Shown here one piece after another: positions 22,633 to 31,506 of a stretch of 64,000 nucleotides of DNA; position 1 is the stretch's first letter; each line of letters opens with the position of its first letter. Both the position numbers and the translations under genes were made by a program. Source of the stretch: Laburnicola sp. R22_1 (lineage: Eukaryota; Ascomycota; Dothideomycetes; Pleosporales; Didymosphaeriaceae); contig JACONQ010000001.1 in NCBI GenBank assembly GCA_014281115.1, positions 4,650,001 to 4,714,000 of the forward strand, read 5' to 3'. The notes below the pieces were generated by a model that had not been told where the DNA came from, searched no databases, and saw nothing but the letters and a program-made list of their open reading frames with translations.

Positions 22633-24377
22633 TAATTAGAGGTGCTTGCGGAACACTCTGCGACTAACCTAAGTATTAATCTTCTCCCTAGGGAATAACC
22701 ACCCTATCAGCCCCTCTATAACTTATCTAAGGGCGAGCTAAGTGTCTTGCGCAAGTATATCGTAGATTACTTGCGAAGAGGCTGGATACGACATTCGAGG
22801 TCACCAGCTAGAGCACCAATCCTATTCGCGAAGAAGAAGGATAGTACGTTGAGGCTATGCGTAGATTATCGCGGCCTTAACAAGATTACTGTTAAGAATC
22901 GTCATGCGTTACCCTTGATTGCTGAGTCCTTAGAAAGATTGGCAAAAGCGAAGTTCTTTACCAAGCTTGCTAACGTGTTTACCATGGGTGCGGGGTCAAT
23001 GCGCGCCGAGCCTCAATGCGCGCTCAACACCAAACCAGCTCAGCTAAACTTGAAGCTGCAGAGCTCCCTACAATTGCTATTATTATAAGAATTTCTGGTG
23101 ATGAGGTCTATAAATCTTAATAATTAATTATAGCTATAAAAATCTACTCAGAGTTCTAATATTCCGGCCCCGGCGCAACTGAGGCTGTAGAGGCTGTAAT
23201 GCAGCACCTGAGGCCTCAGCAGCATCTATAGCCTTATTAATAAGCTTTTTTTCCCTTATGCCCTGCTTAGGTAGCCTTAATGCCTTTTTGCTACCTTTCT
23301 TAGCTATTTTTATACAATTCTTGTAGTGTTGCTGAGCCCTGCGAGCCTGCTGCTTCTGGGCTCGCTCAGCTGCCTGATCTGCCTTTGCCTTCGCTCGAGC
23401 TGCCTAAGCCTCAGCCCTCGTAACGCGCTTCTCTTGGAGTAGTCTAGCCTTCAGCTGCTGGCTAGCCCTCCAAGCCTCAGCTGCCTTAGTTTTTTAGAGT
23501 ACTAGCTGCTCTGCCTCGGCCTCTTTTTGCTGTAGACGATCACGTGCCTCCTGCACCTTCCTTAGGGACTAGAAAACAGCACCCCCTAAGTACTTAGTAG
23601 GCTGGTTATCCAGCAAAGGCTTGCCACGCTTCCTACGCCTCTTCTCATTGCCTAGTGCTGCTCTTAGTCCCTTATTTTCATGCTGTAGTAGCTATTTTTG
23701 TATAGCAATTAAGTGCACTGTTCGGCTCAGCTTCTTTGCCTTATTACTATTCCCTATATCTACTGCAGCCTTTAGGAGCCGGTCGATTTTCCTCCAGTCA
23801 GACGCGCTAAGTACTGAGGTTAAGCTTTCTCTTAATTCCCGCTCAGGTAGGCTGGTCTTAGTGAATCTCTTAAGTATAACCTCTAGGTTAAGTGGTGATA
23901 TGCCAGTAGCCTCAAAGGCCTTAATAATCAATGGCTTCCTGAACGAGCTACCCCAAGCCCTCCAGAATAGGCTAAAGAAGTCTCTTTTTGCAATTGACGA
24001 TAGTCCCTAGCACCTGTGTAGGAAGGCTAAGAGCTCAGCTAAGTAGGCAGTGGAGAGAGGCTTAAACATAACAACGTCGAGCGGCTGTAGCGTATGCGTC
24101 AAATAAGGCGGAAATATAGCTAGAAGTATCCTATTCCGGTCACAGTAATTGATAAAATCCATAGTAAGGTGGGATCCATAGCCGTCAAGGATAAGTAGTC
24201 GGTAGGAGCGTCCAGCTTTCTCCTTAGTACAGCGATCGAACACCTGCTTAAGCCACGCGAGGCCTATCTCGTTATTTGTCCAGCCAGAAGGCGATGAGGT
24301 GATAAAGGCTGAGTGTTCCTAAAGGTTAATTTCTTCAACCCAGCTTGATTGTAGGCTACCTGAGGCAGCCTGATAGA

Positions 24378-27300
24378 CAGGGTTGTCAACAACCAAACAT
24401 GCCTCAATATTTTGTTTGAATTTTGTTTGAATTGACAACGTCAACCAAACAAAAAGCTGCTGCTGCAATTTTGATAGGTCAAACAAACAAAAGAGGCAAT
24501 TGCAGTCAAAAAATTTGAAGTTTGTTTGAATCGCTTAGCATACTGTAATGATAAGGTACCCTAGAGTTAGTGATATATTCTTAGTGTTGATGTAACAATA
24601 ACTTTCCCAACGCTGCAATTATATAGGTATTCCTATAGTAAACAGAGCAAAAAACGAAGCTTCTTAAGTGGATTGTACCTGCGTAAAAAAAGCCCGCATA
24701 ACGGATGTGTGCTTCCACTGGCCGCCAGCAACTGATATACATGAATTGCTATTCGGCTTTAGCACCTCCTATCCTCTGTTCCTCCTCTTTCTTTACGTAG
24801 GTAATAAGCTGTTAAAACAATAAATATATATATAATAATCTAAATAAGCTAATATTATAGTGTTGAGGTATTGTAGCAAAGTGAGTTTGCGCTGTTGCAG
24901 CGAAGCCTAAGTTATGTTTATATATTCTGAACCTAGTTACTACTCTTAAAAAATCGTTTGCTATAACCACGCAATAAATCTTGTCTTCTATAAGTTAAAC
25001 TATTAAATCAATGTTGCTAAATTAATTCCTGTCGCCTGTTTTACTATATCTCTATTGTTGCGGGCTGCAGAGCGTCGCGCAGTACGCCTTGGCATGAAGT
25101 GGTAATGTTGGCTAGCCGACCGCGTACTTTCCGCGTACCTTGCGCGTCAACGCTTACACACCCACTATACTTTGGCTTACTTGCCTGCGCCTACAGCTTA
25201 CTTTTTCGCGCCTTTGCTTACCTTCACGCTTACCATGCCCCAAAACGAAGCCGCGAGCCTGCTGAGGCATCCGAACCTATGCCCAAACGTTCCCAACGTG
25301 CGCCGAAACCCAGCCAGCGCCTTATGGATAGCCAGCGGCCGCTTACTCCTCCGCCAACCCAGCCGTCTATTGAGGTAGTTGACGAGCCGGAGCCGCCTAT
25401 TGAGGTGCTTGAAAGTACTCTAGAGCCGCGCTTAATAGAGCCACCAACCGAGCTAGAGGAGCGCGCCCAGAGGCCATCACCACGGCCTATACTACAAGCC
25501 TTACAGGCCGATGAGCCAGCTTGGGAGTTGCTGTTAGTGGCTAATAAGCCGCCTATAGCTACTAAGCCGCCGCGCGCGTTTAGTAATGCTGCCACAGAGG
25601 CTTCAGTGGAGGAGGACGCTGCGCCTAGTGTTGACTTCACCAACTACGAAGGCCTTGACTTGAAGCGCCTGCTGGGCTTCAATGTGCCTCTATCCACACC
25701 CACAGGCAACATCAGCTGGGTCTTTAGGCACGGCTATCGCCTTCGAAAGCTTGGTACTAACCCTGAGAAGATCTACTTCCAATGCAAGCACTGTCACATC
25801 AACAGAAAGAAGGGCGGCCTACACCAGACCACTCTGTTAACTACAGCCGCCAACAACCATTTGAAGCAAGACCTTCCCGGCCATCGGCTCACCAAACAAG
25901 GCACTATCGTACACAAGAGGCCGCTCGAACCTGGCCAGAAGTCGCTGCGATGGGCGGAAGAAAACGGGGTCACATTAAGCCAAGATGCAACGCAGGAGCT
26001 GGGTAACTTCGACGTACAAGGCTTCAGGCAAGCTGCAGTGTTATGGCTCGTCAACAACAACAGGCCATTACGCGAGTTTGAGACTGAGTCCTTCCGCGCG
26101 ATGATCAGGTTCGCCAACCCAGAGGCAGAGGCGGCGCTATGGAGGTCTCACAACAGCGTTTCGAGGTTCGTGATAAGGCTTTACAGCTGGCTACAACCTC
26201 AAGTCAAGCGCGCCTTGTCTAAGGCCTCTAGCAAAATACACATAAGCTTTGACAGCTGGACTACCAAGGGGGGGAAGCGCGGCTTCTTTGCAATTTGTGC
26301 GCACTACGCTGACTCTCAAGGCAATATAGTTGACCTTCCCATCGCCTTGCCGCAGCTGGTTGGTGCGCACACAGGCTCAGCGATCGCGGAAGCTGTCGTA
26401 CGAATCCTACGCTACTTTGAGATTTCTAGCAGCAATTTGGGCTATTTCGTGCTTGACAACGCCTACAACAACGATACTGCAGTTAATAAACTCGGCACAA
26501 TGTACGGCTTTATCGCCAACAATCGACGCCTCCGCTGCGCTTGCCACATACTCAACCTCGTTGGGCAAACTATTATGTTTGGCACTGACTCCGACGCCTT
26601 TGATAACGAGCCTAAACACTACAACAAAGAGGAGTTTTATATGAAGCAATGGCGGAAAGATGGTCCGCTTGGCGTGTTTCTTGATATTGTTAACTACATT
26701 AACACGCCAAAACAATGGGGTATATTTGAGGATTGTCAGAACAGCGAAGCAGTTGAGATGCCTGCTGGCGCTACAGCAAGACGCCGTGAGCCTTTCAAGC
26801 CTGGAGTTACGCGTTGGAACAGCTATCATGACTGCTTTAAGCGCGGTGTTGAGCTACAACACGCCATCAACAGCTACTCCTCCTACCACATACAAGAGAC
26901 TGAGCACGCTAACGAGCTTGCCAAAAGCAACAACACTAAGCCGCCTATTGTGCCGCAGTGGATGCGATCAGGCGGGCTTGCAGCTGCAGACTGGGCGGTG
27001 ATTACCAAGTACATTGAGGTGCTTGAGCCGCTGAAGTCCGCAACTAATCGCTTGCAAGGTCGCGGCAAAGCTGGCACTCACGGCGCGTTATACGAGGTTA
27101 TCCCTGTGTTTGAGGCTCTTATTGCTGACCTAGATGCCCGCCTTAGACTGTTTGAAAGCGTCAATTACCTGCCAGACGAGGCGCCAGAAGATCACGTCGC
27201 TATCAACGTACGTGCTGCGCTCAAGAAGGCGAGCAAGTACCTTAATAAACTCCTCAAAATCCCCGTCTACTACACTGCCACGGCACTCCACCCACGCTTC

Positions 27301-28049
27301 AAGAACTACTTTAAACGCTTCTGGCGTAAGAAGCCCGCACAGTTACAAGCTACGCACGCGAGCTTCGAGCAGCTTTGGGCTCGTTACAAGCCCGCCCTAG
27401 CGACAGCAACAACAATAACAACTGCGCCTAAACACGCGATGAGCAGCTTTGACGACGCGATCGATTCGGTACTTGACAACAGCAACAAGATAATAGGGGT
27501 GGCGGATGAGTACGAGAGCTGGCTTAGAGAGCCAACATGGACATCAGAACAGTACAAAACTGGCTGTACAGCTATCCAATACTGGTACCAGCTCAAGCCG
27601 AGGTATCCCAATTTGTCACGATTGGCGCTGGACGTGTTAACTATCCCTGCCTCCAGCGCTAACTGTGAGCGAGTCTTCTCGGGTACTGGCGACGTACTTG
27701 AGCCACAGAGACGCAAAATGGGCAGCCAACTATTGGCTGCTTTAATTTGTACTCAACGATGGATTCGAGCAGGTTTTAAACCTCCAAGCGCAAAGGTGGT
27801 GGCAACGTACGATGACAATAAGCTCAACGAACAGTTTAGCATACATGAGTGGGAGGAGCCGCCGCCTATAACACCACCAGAGTCTCTTTCACAGTCCTCT
27901 TAAAGTACTCAAAATCAAACAAACAATCAAATAAAAAGCGCCTCTATAGCTCCATCAAATCAAACAAACAAACTACAACACCAAGAAAGTCGTCAAACAA
28001 ACAAATTCAGAGCCACAAATTTTGTTTGTTTTGTTTATTGACAAGTCTG
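24378..28049 (+). mobile_element. hAT-superfamily DNA transposon (3,672 bp), apparently complete
   Basis: Ends CAGGGTTGTCAAC and, inverted, CAGACTTGTCAAT are flanked by a perfect 8-bp duplication ctgataga (24370-24377 and 28050-28057), diagnostic of hAT elements. Both subterminal regions (24,410-24,540 and 27,905-28,035) are packed with short tttgtttg/caaacaaa repeats in both orientations, the usual kind of hAT transposase binding array. It is inserted in P3. Unlike its surroundings it shows no RIP-type damage in the coding region. Confidence 0.93.
25099..27903 (+). CDS. hAT transposase, full-length open reading frame (934 codons)
   Basis: Cut-and-paste transposase acting in the nucleus. Seen in order: a Pro/Arg-rich N-terminus (residues 47-165); a BED-like zinc finger with C229, C232, H254 and H262; the RNase H-like core with D385 (HISFDSWTT), D453 (YFVLDNAYNND) and the RCACHILNL motif at 479-487; the long insertion domain; and the C-terminal hAT dimerisation block (PASSANCERVFS, with E857 as the probable third acidic residue, then QLLAALICTQRWI). 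No stop or frameshift was seen. The first Met (25099) precedes a weakly plausible segment, so translation may start later or after an unseen intron. The intact frame inside heavily mutated DNA suggests a recent, possibly mobile, insertion. Confidence 0.92.
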   Translation: MVMLASRPRTFRVPCASTLTHPLYFGLLACAYSLLFRAFAYLHAYHAPKRSREPAEASEPMPKRSQRAPKPSQRLMDSQRPLTPPPTQPSIEVVDEPEPPIEVLESTLEPRLIEPPTELEERAQRPSPRPILQALQADEPAWELLLVANKPPIATKPPRAFSNAATEASVEEDAAPSVDFTNYEGLDLKRLLGFNVPLSTPTGNISWVFRHGYRLRKLGTNPEKIYFQCKHCHINRKKGGLHQTTLLTTAANNHLKQDLPGHRLTKQGTIVHKRPLEPGQKSLRWAEENGVTLSQDATQELGNFDVQGFRQAAVLWLVNNNRPLREFETESFRAMIRFANPEAEAALWRSHNSVSRFVIRLYSWLQPQVKRALSKASSKIHISFDSWTTKGGKRGFFAICAHYADSQGNIVDLPIALPQLVGAHTGSAIAEAVVRILRYFEISSSNLGYFVLDNAYNNDTAVNKLGTMYGFIANNRRLRCACHILNLVGQTIMFGTDSDAFDNEPKHYNKEEFYMKQWRKDGPLGVFLDIVNYINTPKQWGIFEDCQNSEAVEMPAGATARRREPFKPGVTRWNSYHDCFKRGVELQHAINSYSSYHIQETEHANELAKSNNTKPPIVPQWMRSGGLAAADWAVITKYIEVLEPLKSATNRLQGRGKAGTHGALYEVIPVFEALIADLDARLRLFESVNYLPDEAPEDHVAINVRAALKKASKYLNKLLKIPVYYTATALHPRFKNYFKRFWRKKPAQLQATHASFEQLWARYKPALATATTITTAPKHAMSSFDDAIDSVLDNSNKIIGVADEYESWLREPTWTSEQYKTGCTAIQYWYQLKPRYPNLSRLALDVLTIPASSANCERVFSGTGDVLEPQRRKMGSQLLAALICTQRWIRAGFKPPSAKVVATYDDNKLNEQFSIHEWEEPPPITPPESLSQSS

Positions 28050-28403
28050 CTGATAGATAAGGGCTAGATCTAGAGCCGATCCGTCGGCGCATATGCAGGC
28101 TAGGAGCGAAATCCACTCACGGCTACCATCCTGAATAGCCTGCCTCACCTCCTTGCTCTCGTACAGCTGCCTACTAAAGATCCGCTTTGAGCGAGTAGTA
28201 ATGCCTAGTAGGATGCCTTTTTCGTCCATATTGTACGTGTGCTGAGGCTCGATATTGTATTGGCTAATTTTCTGCTGTAGTAGGTCGAAATATAGGCTGT
28301 ACTTTGTCTCTGAGTTGGCTTTGTGGCGATTGCTGTCCATTCTAGCTGTCCATCTTGAAACTAGATCAATACTGTGTCGCTTGACGAACTAATTAACCTA
28401 GTA

Positions 28404-30518
28404 CTGTGTCCGTGCACTCAACGCCCGGATTCAGTCAACGCCCCGCTGAACGCAAACCACCCCAAATTTCAACACGCCATAACGCCACTAATATGAGCTC
28501 AATTGAGGCTGCAATTAAAGAAATAGAATCGCTAAGGTTAGAAGAATATTTCTCTTATACTAAGATCGCTAGCAAGCATGGCGTTGATTGAAGTACGCTG
28601 TCGCGAAGGCACTAAGCGATTCAAACGACGCGTGCAACTGCGGGGTTTAACTGATGGAAACTCAGTCCCTAACAAGAGCAGGAGCTTGTACAATACATTG
28701 AAGGGCTTACAGCGCGTCACTTGCCACCTATAAGAGAGATGATACGAAATTTCGTGTTAATAATAGCTAAGGAGCCAGTGAGCGAGAGCTGGGTTACTCG
28801 CTTCATCAACCGACACAACATCTATCTGATCTCTTGATGGGCAGCTGGTATGGACAGCAATCGCCACCAAGCCGACTTAGGGGATAAATACAGCCTGTAT
28901 TTTGATCTCCTGGGTGCTAAAATCAAGGAATATGACATCGAGCCTCGTCACACGTATAATATAGATGAAAAAGGCTTCTTAATTGGTATCACTAGCCGAT
29001 CAAAACGAGTGTTCAGCAGACGAATGTGGGAGAATAAGGAGGTTATAGCATCTCTCCAAAATGGCTCTTGTGAATGGATTACCCTCCTAGCGTGTGTTTG
29101 CGCTAATGGATTAGCTTTGCCGCCAAGCCTTATCTATTAGGCTACTAACAAGGCTATACAATCAAGCTGGGTAGAGGATATTAAGGCAGGAGAGCACTTA
29201 GTACACATTTCCTTGTCGCCTTTAGGCTGGACAAACAACGATATCGGCCTTGCCTGGCTTGAATAGGTGTTTGATCGCTACACCAAGGCAAAAGCTCGAC
29301 GGTCTTACTGGTTACTCATCCTTGATGGCCATAGATCTCACGTTACTATGGATTTTATCAACTATTGCGACCGTAACAGGATACTCCTAGCCATCTTCCC
29401 CCCTCATTCAACCCACATGCTTCAGCCACTTAATGTGGTTCTATTTAAGCCTCTATCAACTGCGTACTCAAAGGAGCTATCAGATCACCTCCACCAGAGC
29501 CAGGGACTCCTCCCTATTAAGAAAGGGGACTTCTTCCCTCTATTCTGGGAGGCCTGGACGAGCTCTTTTAAGGAGGAGACGATACTTAAGTCTTTTGAAG
29601 CAATAGGCATATCACCATTCAACCCAGAGGTTATACTCAAAAGGTTCACCAACACTACCCTAGATGAGCAGGAATCGCGAGAGAGCTCTACGTCAGTACT
29701 TAGCGGATCTAACTGGCGTAAACTAGACCGCCTTGTACGATCCGCAGTAGAAGATCAGAGTAGTAAGGACGCGCAGAAGCTTAGCCGCTCACTCCACCAC
29801 ATCTCAGTTCAAAATGAGTTACTTCACCATGAGATTGCTGGGTTAAGAGAGGCTCTTACTACAAAAAAGAAGCACAAGAAGAAGGGAAAACCTCTAGATC
29901 TGCAACAACGTCAAGAGTACTATGGGGGGGGGCGGTTTTCTGGTCACCAAGGAAGGTTAGGGAGGCTCGCGTACGTCAGTCTGTAAAGGAACAAGAGGAG
30001 AAGGAGCAGAAGCTTCAAAAAGCTGAGAAGGCTGAGTTAAAGAAGGCAGCTAAGCTATGCAAGGAGAAAATTGCAGAGGAGAAGCGTGTGGCGAGGGAGG
30101 CAGCCAAGGTAGCCAAGGAGAAGGAGAAGGCTAAGAAGGCAGCAGAGCGTGCTTGCTAGAGAGAAGCTCGCGACAATGCAAAAGCTCTACAATCTACCCA
30201 AAAGGGTAAGAGAAAGGCCTCGCAGCTATCTATATAGAGCAACAAGCGTTAGAAACGCGTAGTTAATACTATAACTACTTAGGAGGCTTCAGGTGCCGCA
30301 TCAGCAGCTCCACCTAAGACCACGCGGCACGGCCGCAACGTTAAGCTTCCAAGTAAATATAAGTAGCATAGGTGAATCGCAAGCATCAAAATAGTACTCT
30401 ACTACAAAATCTTGTAATAATAGCGATTTTGTGTGGCTCTGCAGCCTTATTTTAGTTAAGCTGCTATGGTGTTCAGCGGGGCGTTGACTGAATCCGGGCG
30501 TTGAGTGCACGGACACAG
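28404..30518 (+). mobile_element. P4: pogo/Tc5-like DNA transposon (2,115 bp)
   Basis: Perfect 48-bp TIRs (28404-28451 and 30471-30518) start CTGTGTCCGTGCAC and contain TCAACGCCC twice, 17 bp apart. TA lies on both sides (28402-28403, 30519-30520). The left flank is P3 coding sequence and the right flank is Fot1-like F1 coding sequence, so the two flanks do not come from one uninterrupted target. Confidence 0.93.
28493..30366 (+). pseudogene. P4 DDE_1 transposase, with stops and frameshifts
   Basis: ATG 28493 (MSSIEAAIKEIESL) matches the starts of P1 and P2. HTH regions are broken by TGA near 28,589 and further stops. The core keeps the first two aspartates (YNIDEKGFLIG, LLILDGHRSH), while the third is asparagine (LQPLNV), a CpA-type RIP change. 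TAG codons appear near 29,138 and 29,264 (from CAG). A frameshift lies in a run of eight G near 29,925-29,935. The Lys/Glu-rich coiled C-terminus ends TRHGRNVKLPSKYK. It is inactive, although both TIRs are perfect. Confidence 0.86.
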
Positions 30519-30520
30519 TA

Positions 30521-31400
30521 TAGATCTTGTTCTCCCTGCAGATCTCCTGGAATTCGAGTGAGTTGTGGCTCTCATGGCCGTTGAGTATCAGGAGCTGACG
30601 CGCGCCTACTCTACGCTCTACTGTATGCTTAATAAAGTGCCGTAGCCAGGCAACACCAAGCTCGTTCGTAGTCCACCCATTGTCGCTAAGACCAATAGTC
30701 CAGTCACCTGGTATATCGTCGCCCTCGTACCAGGCCGAGAGGTGGTACTTGCCAGCGAAGATGACGAAGGGCGGGATTGCCCACCCAGCAGCGTTGATTC
30801 CGTGGATCGTCGTCACCCACTCACGATTGCCTGGCTGGATCGCTTTTGGCCGACCACGTCTCTCTGAGCCTGTAACGACTAGCTGGGAGGATATCTTGCC
30901 CATTAGAAAGCCAGTCTGGTCGAAGTTGAAGGTGTCCTCATCGCAGATACCGTAGGTGGCCTTTATACGTGCTACTAGCTCAAACCAGGCCTGTATAGCC
31001 GTCGGGTCCTCGCAGAGAGCTCGCTGTCGATCGTAGGCTCGATTAAATCGCGTTGTGAGGCTGTCTGTTCGCTTGACAAAGTTTCTAGGCCACTGCTGGC
31101 CAACGTGGCCTGCGCTACGCTCAGCGAGCAGCTTATTCGCCATATCTCGTACAGCACCTAGAGTAGGCGCAAAGCCTCGCAAATCTAGGTCAAGTATATG
31201 CTCAATAATAACCTCCTCTTCTAGCTTGGTAAGCTTCTTTAATTTAGCTCACAATCGCGTCGCGCAGTAGTTCCAGCGCGTCAGCTGCGAAGCGTGCTTT
31301 CAGGAACGTTAAACGTCGCTGCAGCGCGATTAACGCTCTGGATCTAATTCTGATTAATAGCTAAGATAGCTAGGGAGACATCTGCTTCGTTATAGGGCAA
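30521..31400 (-). pseudogene. 5' half of the Fot1-like F1 transposase
   Basis: On the minus strand, from about 31,400, degenerate N-terminal sequence with stops (NVPESTLRS) leads into an open stretch from 31182: RGFAPTLGAVRDMANKLL, NFVKR, FNFDQTGFLMG (first catalytic Asp), GNREWVTTIHGINAAGW and LLILNGHESHNSLEF, where the second Asp has become Asn. The protein is cut at ENKIYT by the end of P4. This DQTGF/GHESH style is that of Fot1/Pot-type fungal pogo elements and is distinct from the DEKGF/GHGSH style of P1-P4. The third Asp and the C-terminus are not in the window. Confidence 0.85.
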
Positions 31401-31506
31401 TCGAATAAGTGTTAGTTGAGCTATTATAGTTGATAGGTGACGCGTCGTAGAAAGTTAGTGGGGTTCGCAGCTCGCTTATATTCGCAGCTCGCTTGTAAAC
31501 ACGTTA

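Larger units (their letters stand above)
19888..22972 (+). pseudogene. Gypsy-A Pol, N-terminal part: protease and start of RT, split by P2
   Basis: The protease motif reads LVNSGAKLNIISA near 20,034-20,070; the expected DSGA has become NSGA by a G-to-A change. The frame is interrupted by P2 at 20532-20533 (TA) and resumes at 22,635. From 22,690 it shows the conserved RT entry ([50 protein letters not shown]) up to FFTKL at 22,969. There the Fot1-like element interrupts it. Stops are consistent with RIP. Confidence 0.88.
22982..28401 (-). mobile_element. P3: pogo/Tc5-like transposon, minus strand, split by hAT and truncated at its 5' side
   Basis: The left end CCATGGGTGCGGGG, then TCAATGCGC twice 17 bp apart, has the same TIR design as P1, P2 and P4, and TA precedes it (22980-22981). 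Coding pieces on the minus strand are: 28,380-28,058 (FVKRHSIDLVSRW, MDSNRHKA, YNMDEKGILLG), then, after the hAT insertion, 24,377-22,990 (DGYGSHLTMDF, LQPLDVVMFKPL, SVLSASDWRKIDRLL, Lys-rich tail). Several stops are present. The N-terminal HTH region and the right TIR are absent; sequence stops at the P4 boundary (28402-28403). It is non-functional. Confidence 0.75.
22973..31504 (-). mobile_element. Fot1-like DNA transposon F1, ends preserved, interior rearranged
   Basis: The outermost ends ACGTGTTTAC (22973-22982) and GTAAACACGT (31495-31504) are inverted repeats flanked by TA (22971-22972, 31505-31506). Joining the flanks restores the Gypsy-A RT frame, which proves the insertion site. Only the first 9-10 bp survive on the left, where P3 is inserted. 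On the right about 985 bp remain (30519-31504) with the 5' half of a minus-strand transposase. The right TIR contains a 14-bp sequence repeated 17 bp apart (aagcgagctgcgaa). The coding 3' half and most of the left end are missing, replaced by P3, hAT and P4. Confidence 0.75.

Noticed and set aside
24350..24385. hAT ends initially placed at ttgtcaac/ttgacaa
   Set aside because: With those ends the flanks do not match. Moving the ends to CAGGG.../...GTCTG gives a perfect 8-bp duplication, ctgataga.
24400..24560. Possible CRISPR-like array of tttgtttg repeats
   Set aside because: Eukaryotic context, unequal spacing and both orientations; these are subterminal repeats of the hAT element.
25230..25643. 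137-codon minus-strand Ser/Gly-rich frame
   Set aside because: Shadow of the Pro/Arg-rich N-terminus of the hAT transposase.
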